From assembly GCA_965216845.1 (NCBI GenBank), contig OZ244200.1, positions 2,728,001 to 2,792,000 of the forward strand: DNA of 64,000 bases, written 5' to 3'. Numbering within the stretch: the first letter of the stretch is position 1; each line of letters starts with the position of its first letter. The notes beneath the pieces were generated by a model. That model made no database searches. It saw nothing but the letters and a program-made list of their open reading frames with translations, and was not told the DNA's origin. The stretch comes from Panacagrimonas sp965216845. Lineage in GTDB: Bacteria > Pseudomonadota > Gammaproteobacteria > Nevskiales > Nevskiaceae. This document shows positions 33,911 through 43,043 of this stretch, in pieces. A program made the translations under genes and the position numbers.

Positions 33911-33939
33911 ATTTTAGAGATCGGCACCGCCAACGTCAA
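33911..33939 (-). promoter_or_regulatory. sigma70 promoter of rplU-rpmA
   Basis: On the minus strand TTGACG (33939-33934), a 17-bp spacer and TAAAAT (33916-33911). The predicted leader is about 70 nt and contains short GC dyads (CCGG...CCGG). Confidence 0.8.
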
Positions 33940-34029
33940 TCTCGGCGTAACGCCACCCGGTCGCCTTGCGCCGGATCGGGCACCCAGTGGCTATTCTTGT
34001 CGGCTCACCTTGCCACAGGCGCCGCCCCG

Positions 34030-35286
34030 ATGCCGAACAAAATCAGCCTGGATGCCTTTGCCCGCGATCTCAAACCCGGCATGCGCGTGTTTTTGCCCGG
34101 CATGTCGGGGGAGAGTCTGGCGATATTCGATGCCTTGTCGGCACAGGCCGAACGGTGTGACGGCGTGGAGTTCGTTCAGGTCGCCTTTCCCGGCATCAAT
34201 CGATCAGATTTTCTGGCGCTGCACCCGGGTGTCAAACAGCGCGCCTACTTCATGCAGGCGGGCATCCGCAAAGGGCTGGCCAACGGACGCGCCGAGCTGC
34301 TGCCACTGGACTATCCCGCCATCTACCGGGATCTGAGCGCGCTGCAACCCATTGACATTGCGGTGGCGCAGCTCAGCCAGCCGGACCACAACGGTCGATG
34401 CAGCCTGGGCACTTGCAGTGACTTTCAGCCGGCAGTGCTGGCCAACGCCAGGCGCAAGGTCGGACACATCAATCCACGCATGCCGCGCACCGCTGGCAGT
34501 TTTGACATTGCTTACCAAGACCTGGACACGGTGATCGAGGCCGACGCGCCGTTGGTCGAGTTCGACGCCGGCGCACCCTCGGCTGCGATGCGGCAACACG
34601 CGGCGTTGATCGCGCAACTGGTGCGCGACGGCGATACGCTCGAATTCGGCATCGGCAAGCTGCAAGCGGCGATTCCGCGTGCGCTGGAGTCGCATCGGCA
34701 TTTGAAGGTCTATTCGGGCATGGCCTCGACCCCGCTCACCGAACTGCTGGACAGCGGCGCGGTCCAGGGCGCGCGCAGCGTGCAGATCGGCATCGCCATG
34801 GGCGATGCCAACTTCTACGCGCGCTGCCAGCAGGACGCGGCCTTCTACTTCCGACCGGTGTCGGAAACCCACGACGTGCGTCACATCGGCGCCATCGAGC
34901 GTTTCTGCGCCATCAATTCGGCGGTGGAAGTGGACCTGTTCGGCCAGACCAATGCCGACAGCGTCAACGGCAAGCTGATTGCCGGCGTCGGTGGCCTGCC
35001 TGCATTTGCCGCCGGCGCGCGGCTATCGCCAGGGGGGCGTTCCATCATCGCCCTGCCCTCGGCCACCGATGATGGTCGTTTCAGCCGCATCGTGCCGACA
35101 CTGTCCGGCCCCGGCCTGTGCGCCCTGCCGCGTCATGTGGCCGACTACGTGGTCACCGAGCGCGGCATCGCCGAACTTGCCGGCAAAGGCATTCACCAAC
35201 GCGCCCGCGCCTTGATCAACATTGCCGCGCCGCAATTTCAGGAGCCGTTGGAACGTCACTGGGCGCAGGCCGCGAAAAAATTCTAG
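34030..35286 (+). CDS. Acetyl-CoA hydrolase/transferase family CoA-transferase
   Basis: 418 aa from ATG 34030. The CoA-transferase family I fold with the catalytic Glu in INSAVEVDLFGQTNAD and the CoA-contact block ATDDGRFSRIVPTL. Closest named relatives by motif are 4-hydroxybutyrate and butyrate CoA-transferases and acetyl-CoA hydrolases; the acyl substrate cannot be told from sequence alone. It stands alone, divergent from rplU. Confidence 0.83.
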   Translation: MPNKISLDAFARDLKPGMRVFLPGMSGESLAIFDALSAQAERCDGVEFVQVAFPGINRSDFLALHPGVKQRAYFMQAGIRKGLANGRAELLPLDYPAIYRDLSALQPIDIAVAQLSQPDHNGRCSLGTCSDFQPAVLANARRKVGHINPRMPRTAGSFDIAYQDLDTVIEADAPLVEFDAGAPSAAMRQHAALIAQLVRDGDTLEFGIGKLQAAIPRALESHRHLKVYSGMASTPLTELLDSGAVQGARSVQIGIAMGDANFYARCQQDAAFYFRPVSETHDVRHIGAIERFCAINSAVEVDLFGQTNADSVNGKLIAGVGGLPAFAAGARLSPGGRSIIALPSATDDGRFSRIVPTLSGPGLCALPRHVADYVVTERGIAELAGKGIHQRARALINIAAPQFQEPLERHWAQAAKKF

Positions 35287-35387
35287 CCCGGACCCGTCAC
35301 CACGATGGCGGCACCCTGACAGCGACCCTGGGCGGCGTCAGATCAATGTGGACCCGACCGGCCACGCTGACGCCCCCCGGCACCGCC

Positions 35388-36521
35388 TCAATCGTAGACC
35401 ACCACGCTGCGAATCGACTTGCCCTCATGCATCAAATCAAATGCCTGATTGATGTCCTCAAGCGATAGCACGTGGGTGATCATGGGGTCGATCTGAATCT
35501 TGCCGTCCATGTACCAGTCCACGATTCTGGGAACGTCGGTGCGTCCGCGCGCGCCGCCAAAAGCGGTGCCCTTCCAGACTCGGCCGGTGACCAACTGAAA
35601 CGGACGGGTTGAAATCTCCTTGCCGGCTTCGGCCACGCCGATGATGATGGATTCACCCCAGCCACGGTGACAACACTCCAGTGCCTGACGCATGACTTCA
35701 GTGTTGCCGGTGCAGTCGAAACTGTAATCGGCGCCACCGTCGGTCATTTCCACCAGCCTGGCCACCAGATCACCATCGACTTGCCTGGGGTTGACGAAGT
35801 CGGTCATGCCGAACTTTCCACCCCATTGGGCCTTGTCCGCATTGATGTCCACGCCGATGATCTTGTCCGCGCCGGCCAGTTTCGCGCCCTGAATCACGTT
35901 GAGGCCGATACCCCCCAGCCCGAACACCACAACATTGGAACCCGGTGTGACCTTGGCGGTGTAAATCACCGCGCCAACGCCGGTGGTGACGCCGCAGCCG
36001 ATGTAACAGGCCTTATCGAAGGGCGCATCCTGCCGAATCTTGGCGACCGCGATTTCTGGCAACACCGTGTGATTGGCAAAGGTGCTGCAACCCATGTAGT
36101 GATAAATCGGCTTGCCCTGATAAGAGAATCGTGACGTGCCGTCGGGCATCAACCCCTGTCCCTGGGTGGACCGAATCGCCGTGCACAGATTGGACTTGTG
36201 ACTGGTGCAGGTCTTGCAGGCCCGGCACTCCGGCGTGTACAGCGGAATGACGTGATCGCCCGGCTTGACGCTGGTGACGCCCGCGCCCACTTCCATCACC
36301 ACGCCCGCGCCCTCGTGCCCCAGAATGCTGGGGAATACGCCTTCAGAATCCAGTCCATCCAGGGTATAGGCGTCGGTATGACAGATGCCGGTGGCCTTGA
36401 TCTCAACCAGCACTTCGCCGGCTTTGGGGCCATCCAGATCCACTTCAACAATTTCCAGCGGCTTTTTCGCCTCAAAGGCCACCGCGGCGCGGGTTTTCAC
36501 GATCTGCGTTCTCGTATCCAT
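35388..36521 (-). CDS. frmA: S-(hydroxymethyl)glutathione dehydrogenase (class III alcohol dehydrogenase)
   Basis: 377 aa zinc alcohol dehydrogenase. Catalytic zinc ligands are in GICHTDAYTL, GHEGAG and IGCGVTTG; structural zinc Cys are in PECRACKTCTSHKSNLC. NAD motif GLGGIGLNVIQGAKLAGA. Together with glutathione it oxidises formaldehyde, and it can reduce S-nitrosoglutathione. No S-formylglutathione hydrolase gene (frmB/fghA) is next to it. It may detoxify formaldehyde from alcohol oxidation, such as by the PQQ enzyme at 39.6 kb (inference). Confidence 0.95.
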   Translation of the reverse strand: MDTRTQIVKTRAAVAFEAKKPLEIVEVDLDGPKAGEVLVEIKATGICHTDAYTLDGLDSEGVFPSILGHEGAGVVMEVGAGVTSVKPGDHVIPLYTPECRACKTCTSHKSNLCTAIRSTQGQGLMPDGTSRFSYQGKPIYHYMGCSTFANHTVLPEIAVAKIRQDAPFDKACYIGCGVTTGVGAVIYTAKVTPGSNVVVFGLGGIGLNVIQGAKLAGADKIIGVDINADKAQWGGKFGMTDFVNPRQVDGDLVARLVEMTDGGADYSFDCTGNTEVMRQALECCHRGWGESIIIGVAEAGKEISTRPFQLVTGRVWKGTAFGGARGRTDVPRIVDWYMDGKIQIDPMITHVLSLEDINQAFDLMHEGKSIRSVVVYD

Positions 36522-36579
36522 TCCAAGGAACGCAAAGCCTGTGCGATTACTCCGGCGCTTGCAACGTTGCCTTTGCCCT

Positions 36580-37167
36580 CTAAGGACTGGACAAGAATGC
36601 GTTGCCGTATTGCGCGTGCGGCATGGTCAGCGCGCCCAGATCCGGCTCGGTGCGGATGCGATTCCATGCGCGTTGGCGCACCGCGACCTGCATGTCTGAA
36701 GGGTCATACGCGCGACCCGCACAATTGACGTTGTACTGTTGCTGCTGCGCCTCGACTGCCGCCACGCGCTGGTTGTAGCGCGTCAGGTTGCGGCTGTGTT
36801 CGGCCAATAATTGCGAATGCTCCGCCACCATTGCGCGCCGCGCGCCAACGGCCTTGGCGTCCCGGCGGCCCACCGTCTGCTGACTCTGCTGAAGCTTGGC
36901 GCCCAGCAGCTCGCGCAACTGCACCTGTTCGATCAATACGTCTTCGCGACGGCGCAATTCGATCAAGGACTGCTCGATCTGATCGCGCCAGCTCATGCAT
37001 TGCTTGATCTGTTCCGTACTGAGCCGATGGCTGATTTCGGCTTGCGGCTCGAAATTCCCCGCAGACGGAAAGCGCTGCGTGCTGCTCAAATCCGCGCCCG
37101 CGGCCGTCGTCAGGTAAGCCGCCGACAAAAATGAAAGTGCGCCGGCATGGGTGGCTATGGCTCGCAT
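36580..37167 (-). CDS. Secreted coiled-coil protein of unknown function
   Basis: 195 aa from ATG 37167 with ribosome site GAGGG. Signal peptide of about 24 residues ends at AAG/A-D. Residues 48-145 are rich in Gln, Arg, Glu and Leu with heptad character (ELRRREDVLIEQVQLRELLG), suggesting a coiled coil; two Cys (in KQCMSW and NVNCAG) could form a disulfide. Not recognised. Its neighbours are frmA and a MAPEG protein. Confidence 0.65.
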   Translation of the reverse strand: MRAIATHAGALSFLSAAYLTTAAGADLSSTQRFPSAGNFEPQAEISHRLSTEQIKQCMSWRDQIEQSLIELRRREDVLIEQVQLRELLGAKLQQSQQTVGRRDAKAVGARRAMVAEHSQLLAEHSRNLTRYNQRVAAVEAQQQQYNVNCAGRAYDPSDMQVAVRQRAWNRIRTEPDLGALTMPHAQYGNAFLSSP

Positions 37168-37326
37168 CGTGCCCTCGTGGCTTGTGCTCGATTGATGAAG
37201 AACAGAGCGTATTTTCCGTGGCGTGACCTCACCGCCCGGGCGCCATGAACGGCGCAAGGCAACCGACAAAAGGAATCCACGGACGCTTCTGGCACACTGC
37301 CGCTGTCACCCAAAGGGGGAGAAACC

Positions 37327-37713
37327 ATGACAACCGCTTATTGGTGTGTATTGCTCGGCGCGCTGATGCCGATTCTCTGGACCACGGTGGCAAAGGCCGG
37401 CGGCCGCCGGAAAATGTCAATTGCCGAAAATGCTGCGCCACGCGCCTTCCTGTCCGGGCTGGAAGGTCACCAGCAACGCGCGGACTGGGCGCAGCAAAAC
37501 GCGTTCGAGGCGTTCCCGGCATTCGCCGCGGCGGTGATCATTTCGCACCTGGCCGGCGCCGAGCAATCCACGATCAATGTTCTGGCCATCATCTGGGTGC
37601 TGGCGCGACTGGCGCATGGTGCGGTCTACATCGCCGATCTGGCGACGCTGCGCTCGCTGGCCTATTTCGTTGGCATTGGCTGCGTCGTTGGACTTTTCGC
37701 GGCAGCGGCCTAG
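37327..37713 (+). CDS. MAPEG family membrane protein
   Basis: 128 aa with four hydrophobic segments. The MAPEG signature is visible in HQQRADWAQQNAFEAFPAFAAAV and ARLAHGAVYIADLATLRSLAYFVG. Members include glutathione-dependent membrane enzymes; bacterial ones are mostly uncharacterised. Ribosome site GGGGGA before ATG 37327. It ends 4 bp into the convergent gene 37710-38204. Confidence 0.85.
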   Translation: MTTAYWCVLLGALMPILWTTVAKAGGRRKMSIAENAAPRAFLSGLEGHQQRADWAQQNAFEAFPAFAAAVIISHLAGAEQSTINVLAIIWVLARLAHGAVYIADLATLRSLAYFVGIGCVVGLFAAAA

Positions 37714-38204
37714 GAGCCGCGATCAATCTCCACCGAGGTCAAACGGCCGTTCTGATACATGAAACGCACCACGTCCTTTTCGCCCTCGAAAACCGAATAG
37801 CTGTTGCCACCACGGCTGGGCTGACCCATTTTCTCCAGCGCGTCTTTGCGCGTGTCACCAATCTTGATACCGCCATGCAGCTCCCGGCCCGGCCCGTTGA
37901 GCTTGACCTGACTCAGAAACGCCTGTTCGCCGTAATCCACCACCCGTACCCGCAAACCGCCTTGATAATGCAAGGTCACCAGGCGCGGATAGGGTTCGGC
38001 ATCCTGCGCATCCAGATCCGCGTGCAAGGACTGAACCTCTTCCCGTATGAAACCCTGCTGCGCCTTGAATTCATTGATGTTCTTTCCCGGCGCCAAGCCG
38101 GTGGACGCGGAAAATGCCCACAGGTCGATGTCTTCAGCCGGTTTCTGCGCTTGCGCTGCACCAATCGTCAACAGCAGCGTCATGCCGATGAGCCATTTTT
38201 TCAT
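37710..38204 (-). CDS. Secreted protein with a BamE/SmpA-like C-terminal motif
   Basis: 164 aa from ATG 38204, ribosome site GAGAGA. Signal peptide MKKWLIGMTLLLTIGAAQA. The second half has HGGIKIGDTRKDALEKMGQP followed by SYSVFEGEKDVVRFMYQNGRLTSVEI, the pattern of small periplasmic proteins with a BamE-like 'GxxxxxVxxxLGxP' turn. Function unknown. A second secreted protein of related design lies at 38488. Confidence 0.65.
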   Translation of the reverse strand: MKKWLIGMTLLLTIGAAQAQKPAEDIDLWAFSASTGLAPGKNINEFKAQQGFIREEVQSLHADLDAQDAEPYPRLVTLHYQGGLRVRVVDYGEQAFLSQVKLNGPGRELHGGIKIGDTRKDALEKMGQPSRGGNSYSVFEGEKDVVRFMYQNGRLTSVEIDRGS

Positions 38205-38251
38205 GTTCTCTCTCCAGTTCAAGCGCCAGATCGAACCAGCGCAGCGACAGT

Positions 38252-38395
38252 TTAGCGAGCCTCGACAGCGACTTGCCGAAACTGACAACGGTCGGCCATC
38301 TTGCGCAACAGACGCGCGTCCTGCGCAGGGTCTTGATCAGGCGTCGATTGCGCCTTGGATTCGCCACCGGCGCCGTAGCGCCCGCAGCTGGCCAC
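38252..38395 (-). CDS. Possible small ORF in the gap between two secreted-protein genes
   Basis: A 47-codon frame from GTG 38395 encodes a polar, Gln/Asp/Arg-rich peptide (ending RLLRKMADRCQFRQVAVEAR). The same frame is open for about 16 codons further upstream without a start codon (KGITAATRFEHVGR). No family is recognised and no ribosome site is clear. It may be real, a remnant, or chance; otherwise the 38205-38487 gap holds nothing I recognise. Confidence 0.22.
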   Translation of the reverse strand: MASCGRYGAGGESKAQSTPDQDPAQDARLLRKMADRCQFRQVAVEAR

Positions 38396-38487
38396 TGAAC
38401 GCGCACGACCGACATGCTCGAACCTCGTCGCCGCTGTGATGCCCTTTTGGCGGCAGGTTCAGATCAGCCGGCGTCAGCATGGTTATG

Positions 38488-39039
38488 TCACAACTGATCG
38501 AGAACGTCCGCGGATTCCGAGCCGGCGGTGCGCGCGGCCTCCAGTTGGGGAGAGTACAAGCACGCCTCACCGTGCCGCCCCTCACCGGCGTACTTGTTGA
38601 TTTCAAAGCGGCCGGAATCGGTTTTCCAGCTCACGGTGATGTTGGTGTATTTGCCGCCACGGCGCCCACGAAACAGGTCCATGTTGCGTTGATCAGGCGC
38701 GGCGCCGAACTTCCTGGTGTAAGCGCTCACGATGTCGTCAAACTGGATGGGGCGAAAATGCAGACCGGCGGAAATCAGTTTCCCGCCGTAAAAGTGATAG
38801 GTCATTTCCAGTTGGTTCGGGCCAAGCCCGATCTGCCGACGACAATGCCGATGCCCGCGTGCATCTGCCGGCTCGGGGCAGTGGGACGCGGCGAAGGCGT
38901 CGGTCAAGGCATCGCCCACACGCAGGCCGCCGGCGTCGAATCGCGGCAATTGGGCTGGCGCCTGCTCCGCCCCGGCCAGCGGTGCCGTCAGCAAGCAAAG
39001 CGCTGCAAGTGTCGCTTTCAGGTTCCTGAATCTATTCAT
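38488..39039 (-). CDS. Secreted protein of unknown function
   Basis: 183 aa. Signal peptide MNRFRNLKATLAALCLLTAPLAGA, cleavage near residue 24. Contains RFDAGGLRVGDALTDAFAASHC and AYTRKFGAAPD, a layout like that of the protein encoded at 37710-38204 (a G-x-x-x-G-D start of a short repeat unit and a later beta-rich end). Four Cys may form disulfides. No family recognised. Confidence 0.65.
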   Translation of the reverse strand: MNRFRNLKATLAALCLLTAPLAGAEQAPAQLPRFDAGGLRVGDALTDAFAASHCPEPADARGHRHCRRQIGLGPNQLEMTYHFYGGKLISAGLHFRPIQFDDIVSAYTRKFGAAPDQRNMDLFRGRRGGKYTNITVSWKTDSGRFEINKYAGEGRHGEACLYSPQLEAARTAGSESADVLDQL

Positions 39040-39066
39040 GGCATGCAGCGGCCTGCGCCGAAAAGT

Positions 39067-39498
39067 CTAAGTGCGTACCTGCGGTAGAGGTTCGCCTTCG
39101 GCCACGAAAATCAAGGCCTCGCCGTTGTTGCAAAAACGCAATCCGGTCGGCTGCGGGCCGTCTTCGAACACGTGGCCGTGATGTCCCCCACAACGCGCGC
39201 AGTGATACTCCGTGCGCGGGTAGCCGGCGTGATGATCGATCTTGGTTTCCAGGCGCCCTGGAATGGGATCGAAAAAGCTTGGCCACCCGGTGCCGCTCTC
39301 ATATTTGGCATGCGATTTGAACAAGGGGATAAAGCATCCGGCGCAAACATAAGTGCCATCTCGCTTTTCCTGATTCAGCGCGTGCGTGCCGCAAACTTCG
39401 GTGCCTTCCGAACGCAGCACCCGATACTGCTCTGGCGTGAGCAATGCTCGCCATTCGTCTTCGGTTTTTTCCAGACGCTCGGGTATTGTCTGACTCAT
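39067..39498 (-). CDS. msrB: Peptide-methionine (R)-S-oxide reductase
   Basis: 143 aa from ATG 39498. The zinc Cys pairs CAGC and CARC, the GTGWPSFFDP block and the catalytic Cys in GLRFCNNGEAL are present; the usual motif is RYCxNSAS, so NNGEA is a variant. The resolving Cys is in SEGTEVCGT. It repairs methionine-R-sulfoxide and has no signal peptide, so acts in the cytoplasm. Confidence 0.94.
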   Translation of the reverse strand: MSQTIPERLEKTEDEWRALLTPEQYRVLRSEGTEVCGTHALNQEKRDGTYVCAGCFIPLFKSHAKYESGTGWPSFFDPIPGRLETKIDHHAGYPRTEYHCARCGGHHGHVFEDGPQPTGLRFCNNGEALIFVAEGEPLPQVRT

Positions 39499-39638
39499 GT
39501 ATTCACCATTGCTGCTGTCCTTCTGCGCAATGATAGCCAGATCAGTGCCCACACCGCGATCAGCGCGCCCCCATGCTGGCGCAGCGCTGGTTAAGATGCC
39601 TTGCCGAGGCGGGTATTGAAAAATATATGGGAGGCGAA

Positions 39639-41774
39639 ATGCGCAAAGAATCGCAATGGATGGCTGCGGGTTTGGCGTTGGCCATGATGATTCCGGCCCT
39701 GCAGGCGAAGACGGTGGTGGACGCCAAGGCGCTCAGCGATCAGGAGCAAGGGGCGAACTGGCTCGCTTATGGGCGCAATTTCCATGAACAGCGTTTCAGC
39801 CCGCTGGACCAGATCAACACCAAGAACGTCAAGAATCTGGGCCTGGCCTGGAATATGCCGCTGCCCAGGGATCACTCGCTGTTGGCAACGCCGCTGATCA
39901 TCGACGGCGTGATGTATTTCACCGGCAGTTGGAGCGTGACCCGCGCGGTGGACGCCAAAACCGGCAAGCTGCTGTGGGAATACGATCCGCAGTCCATCAA
40001 GCACGCGGGTGACCGGCTGCGCATCATGTGGGACTCCAGCCGGGGCCTGGCTTACTGGAAAGGCCAGCTGTTCATCACCACCATCGACGGACGGCTGATT
40101 GCGCTCAACGCCGAGACCGGCAAGCCGAACTGGAGCACGCAAACCACCGACATCAGCAAGCCGCTGTATATCTCCGGCCATCCCAAGGCCTTTCGCGGTC
40201 TGGTCATCGTCGGTGATGGCGGGACCGAATTTGGCGCCAGTCGCGGGCAGGTCAGCGCCTATCATGTCACCAGCGGCAAGCTCGCATGGCGTTTTTATGT
40301 GGTGCCGGGTAATCCAGCGGACGGGTTCGAAGATGCAGCACAGGAAATGGCGGCCAAGACCTGGACCGGCAAATGGTGGGAGTATGGCGGCGGTGGAAAT
40401 GTCTGGAACGGCATCACTTACGACCCAGAATTCAACCAGATTCTGATTGGTACCGGCAATGGTTCACCGTGGAATCGCAAGGTACGCAGCCCCGATGGCG
40501 GTGACAATCTGTTCCTCTGCTCGATCGTTGCACTGGACGCGGATACCGGCAAATACAAATGGCACTATCAGACCGTGCCCGGCGAGTCCTGGGACTACAA
40601 CTCCAGCATGGATATCGTGCTGGCGGAGCTACCGCTGGGCGATCAGGGCAAAGCGCGAAAAGTGCTGTTGCACGCGCCCAAAAACGGCTTTTTCTACGTC
40701 ATCGACCGTGAGGACGGCGAGCTGCTATCGGCGGAAAAGATTGCCAAGGTCACCTGGGCTTCACACATCGATATGAAAACCGGACGGCCGGTGGAAGTCG
40801 AAGGCCAGCGCTATGAAAAGGAACCCGCCTTTGTCTGGCCCAGCCCGTTTGGCGCCCACAACTGGCACGCCATGTCGTTCAATCCGCAAACGGGTCTGGC
40901 CTATATTCCGAAACAGGAACTGGGCGCGATCTTCAACGATACCGGCGTGGATCTGAATTACTGGAAATCCCCACACTTCCAGATCGATGCGGGGGTGGAC
41001 ACCGGCTTGACTGGCGACATCCCCAAGGACTTCGCCAAGAGCACGCTGCTGGCCTGGGATCCCATCAGGCAGCAAAAGGTCTGGGAAGTGGATCAGCGCG
41101 AATTCTGGAACGCCGGCACCATGACCACGGCTGGCGATCTGGTGTTTCAGGGCAATGTGACCGGTGACTTCAGCGCCTTTGATGCCAAAAGCGGCAAACA
41201 GCTGTGGTCGGTCAATGTGGGCTCGGGCATCTCCGCGCCACCAGTCACCTACGCCGTCGATGGGAAACAATACGTTTCACTGCTGGTGGGATGGGGCGGC
41301 GCGGGCACCTCGTTCGGCGGCGGTACCGCTTTGCAACAGTTTGGTTGGTCCTATCGCGCACAAACCCGGCAGTTGCTGACTTTCGCACTGGACGCGAACC
41401 AACCCATGCCGGAGGTTGGCGCGCCGGTGGTGCCGGTTCCACTCGTCCCAGACGATTTTGAAGTAGACGCCGACAAGGCAAAAGCTGGCGGCGCCATCTA
41501 TGTGAGGAATTGCGTCGCTTGTCACGGCTCCGGTGCCGTCTCCGGCGGCTATGCGCCGGACGTGCGCGCCTCGGCGGCATTTGCCCATCCCGAGTCCGCC
41601 GACGCGATTGTGCGCAAGGGCGCCTTGATTTCCAAGGGCATGCCGGGCTTTCCTGATTTATCAGACGAAGATTTTGAAGCCTTGCAGCACTTCGTCCGCC
41701 ATCGCGCGATGGAAGCTGTCAAAGCCCAGGCTGAAGCTGCTGGAAGCACTCAAGAAAAAACGCCAGACTCCTGA
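39639..41774 (+). CDS. PQQ-dependent quinohaemoprotein alcohol dehydrogenase (cytochrome c fused)
   Basis: 711 aa from ATG 39639, preceded by GGGAGG; signal peptide of about 22 residues (cleavage after LQA). Eight-bladed propeller with tryptophan-docking repeats (GKLLWEYDP; GKPNWSTQT; GKYKWHYQT; GKQLWSVNVGSG). Catalytic base D319 in WDYN; N321, not Asp, suggests the calcium rather than lanthanide type. Metal ligands lie in GGTEFGASRG and GGGGNVWN. A C-terminal cytochrome c domain has CVACH at 625-629. The vicinal Cys-Cys that covers PQQ in classical enzymes is missing (R128-IMW-D132 there). No PQQ synthesis genes are in the window. Confidence 0.9.
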   Translation: MRKESQWMAAGLALAMMIPALQAKTVVDAKALSDQEQGANWLAYGRNFHEQRFSPLDQINTKNVKNLGLAWNMPLPRDHSLLATPLIIDGVMYFTGSWSVTRAVDAKTGKLLWEYDPQSIKHAGDRLRIMWDSSRGLAYWKGQLFITTIDGRLIALNAETGKPNWSTQTTDISKPLYISGHPKAFRGLVIVGDGGTEFGASRGQVSAYHVTSGKLAWRFYVVPGNPADGFEDAAQEMAAKTWTGKWWEYGGGGNVWNGITYDPEFNQILIGTGNGSPWNRKVRSPDGGDNLFLCSIVALDADTGKYKWHYQTVPGESWDYNSSMDIVLAELPLGDQGKARKVLLHAPKNGFFYVIDREDGELLSAEKIAKVTWASHIDMKTGRPVEVEGQRYEKEPAFVWPSPFGAHNWHAMSFNPQTGLAYIPKQELGAIFNDTGVDLNYWKSPHFQIDAGVDTGLTGDIPKDFAKSTLLAWDPIRQQKVWEVDQREFWNAGTMTTAGDLVFQGNVTGDFSAFDAKSGKQLWSVNVGSGISAPPVTYAVDGKQYVSLLVGWGGAGTSFGGGTALQQFGWSYRAQTRQLLTFALDANQPMPEVGAPVVPVPLVPDDFEVDADKAKAGGAIYVRNCVACHGSGAVSGGYAPDVRASAAFAHPESADAIVRKGALISKGMPGFPDLSDEDFEALQHFVRHRAMEAVKAQAEAAGSTQEKTPDS

Positions 41775-41783
41775 TTCCCAAGC

Positions 41784-42737
41784 TCAAACGGCGGGTTGAC
41801 CGCCAGATGCCGCCGGCCGGTTCATGCCCAACAACAGGATGCCGGTCATCACCAACCCGGTGCCGCTGAGCTGAACCGCACCCAGCGGTTCGCTGAGAAT
41901 CCACCAAGCCAGAAACAGCGTGGAAACCGGCCCCACCATGGCCGCCAGCGACGTATTGCTGGCGCCAATGCGCGCCAGCGCCACCATCGTCATGAAGATG
42001 GGCAACACGGTGCAGACCGCGGAGTTGACCAGCGACAAGGTCCAGATCTGCTGAGACTGTTCGAACAGGCCTTGCCACGGACGCAACACGATGTACTGCA
42101 AGAGGCTGGCGATGGAGGCAATCACCATGGCCAGCGACACCAGACGCAGTGGGCCAACCCGCCGAATGATCTCCCCGGCCAGAATCAGATACAGCGCGTA
42201 ACAAAACGTCGCCACCAGCACCAGGCTGCCGCCGAGAAAGACCTGATCGCCAAGGCGCACGTCGTGCCAGAACACCAATACGATGCCTACGTAAGCCAGC
42301 AGCAGGCACATCCACTGTTTGTGCCCGATCTGATGCTTGAACCAGAAGCGATTGATCAGCAGGACAAAGCTGGGCGCCAGGAACAGAATCATGCGCTCCA
42401 GGCCAGCGCTGATGTACTCAAGCCCCAGGAAGTCCAGCATGCTTGCGGCGTAATAGCCCAACAGGCCGATGACGGTGATCCGCCCCATGTCCGGCAGCGT
42501 CAACCTTGGTTGCTGATTCCAGGTCAGTATCACCACCAGCGCAAATGCCGGCAGCGCCAGCAACATGCGCAGGGCGATCGCGGTGACTGCATCAATCCCC
42601 TGTGCATAAAGCAACTTGGCGACGATGGCCTTGGCCGACAGGAACACAGCACCAAACACCGCCAGGGCGAAGCCCTGCAGGTAGGCGGCGCTGCCTTCAT
42701 CAGCCACCGGATTCGGTGGAGAGAGCGCGTTGAACAT
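41784..42737 (-). CDS. EamA/DMT family transporter
   Basis: 317 aa with ten predicted membrane segments in two EamA repeats (GFALAVFGAVFLSAKAIVAKLL; GASNTSLAAMVGPVSTLFLAWWILSEPL). Members export amino acids, metabolites or drugs; substrate not predictable. It is convergent with the PQQ dehydrogenase gene (9-bp gap). Confidence 0.88.
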   Translation of the reverse strand: MFNALSPPNPVADEGSAAYLQGFALAVFGAVFLSAKAIVAKLLYAQGIDAVTAIALRMLLALPAFALVVILTWNQQPRLTLPDMGRITVIGLLGYYAASMLDFLGLEYISAGLERMILFLAPSFVLLINRFWFKHQIGHKQWMCLLLAYVGIVLVFWHDVRLGDQVFLGGSLVLVATFCYALYLILAGEIIRRVGPLRLVSLAMVIASIASLLQYIVLRPWQGLFEQSQQIWTLSLVNSAVCTVLPIFMTMVALARIGASNTSLAAMVGPVSTLFLAWWILSEPLGAVQLSGTGLVMTGILLLGMNRPAASGGQPAV

Positions 42738-42913
42738 CTCGGCATTATGACCGAGTTGCGGTCGCGCCTGAATTCATGGCGAACCAAAACCTGGATTTTC
42801 CGCGATTCCGGACTTTGAGCAGAAAACTGCCCGAATTTGGCAAAAAAACCAATGCAGGACAATCAACTTTCATGCCGATGCATCAAATTATTGCAATGTA
42901 ATCTTGTTAGAAT

Positions 42914-42929
42914 CGTGAACTGGATCACA
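42914..42929. promoter_or_regulatory. CRP/Vfr-like binding site upstream of the 3D-domain gene
   Basis: CGTGAACTGGATCACA matches TGTGA-N6-TCACA at nine of ten conserved positions. It lies about 120 bp before the ATG at 43044 in the divergent gap with the DMT transporter gene. Confidence 0.55.
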
Positions 42930-42954
42930 AACGAAGCGGACGCTGCGGCCATTT

Positions 42955-42979
42955 GGCCACGGCATGTGGCCCGTTTTTT
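42955..42979 (+). terminator. Terminator-like hairpin in the leader of the 3D-domain gene
   Basis: GGCCAC-GGCAT-GTGGCC followed by CG and T6. It lies between the CRP-like site and the gene start, so it is either an attenuator, the end of a short RNA, or lies upstream of the true transcription start. Apart from this and the CRP-like site I see nothing in the 306-bp gap 42738-43043. Confidence 0.6.
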
Positions 42980-43043
42980 GCTTTTCCGTGATCGAAAAGG
43001 CGATCAGCATCTTTCTTGATATTTTCAGCTTGAGTATCGAAAA

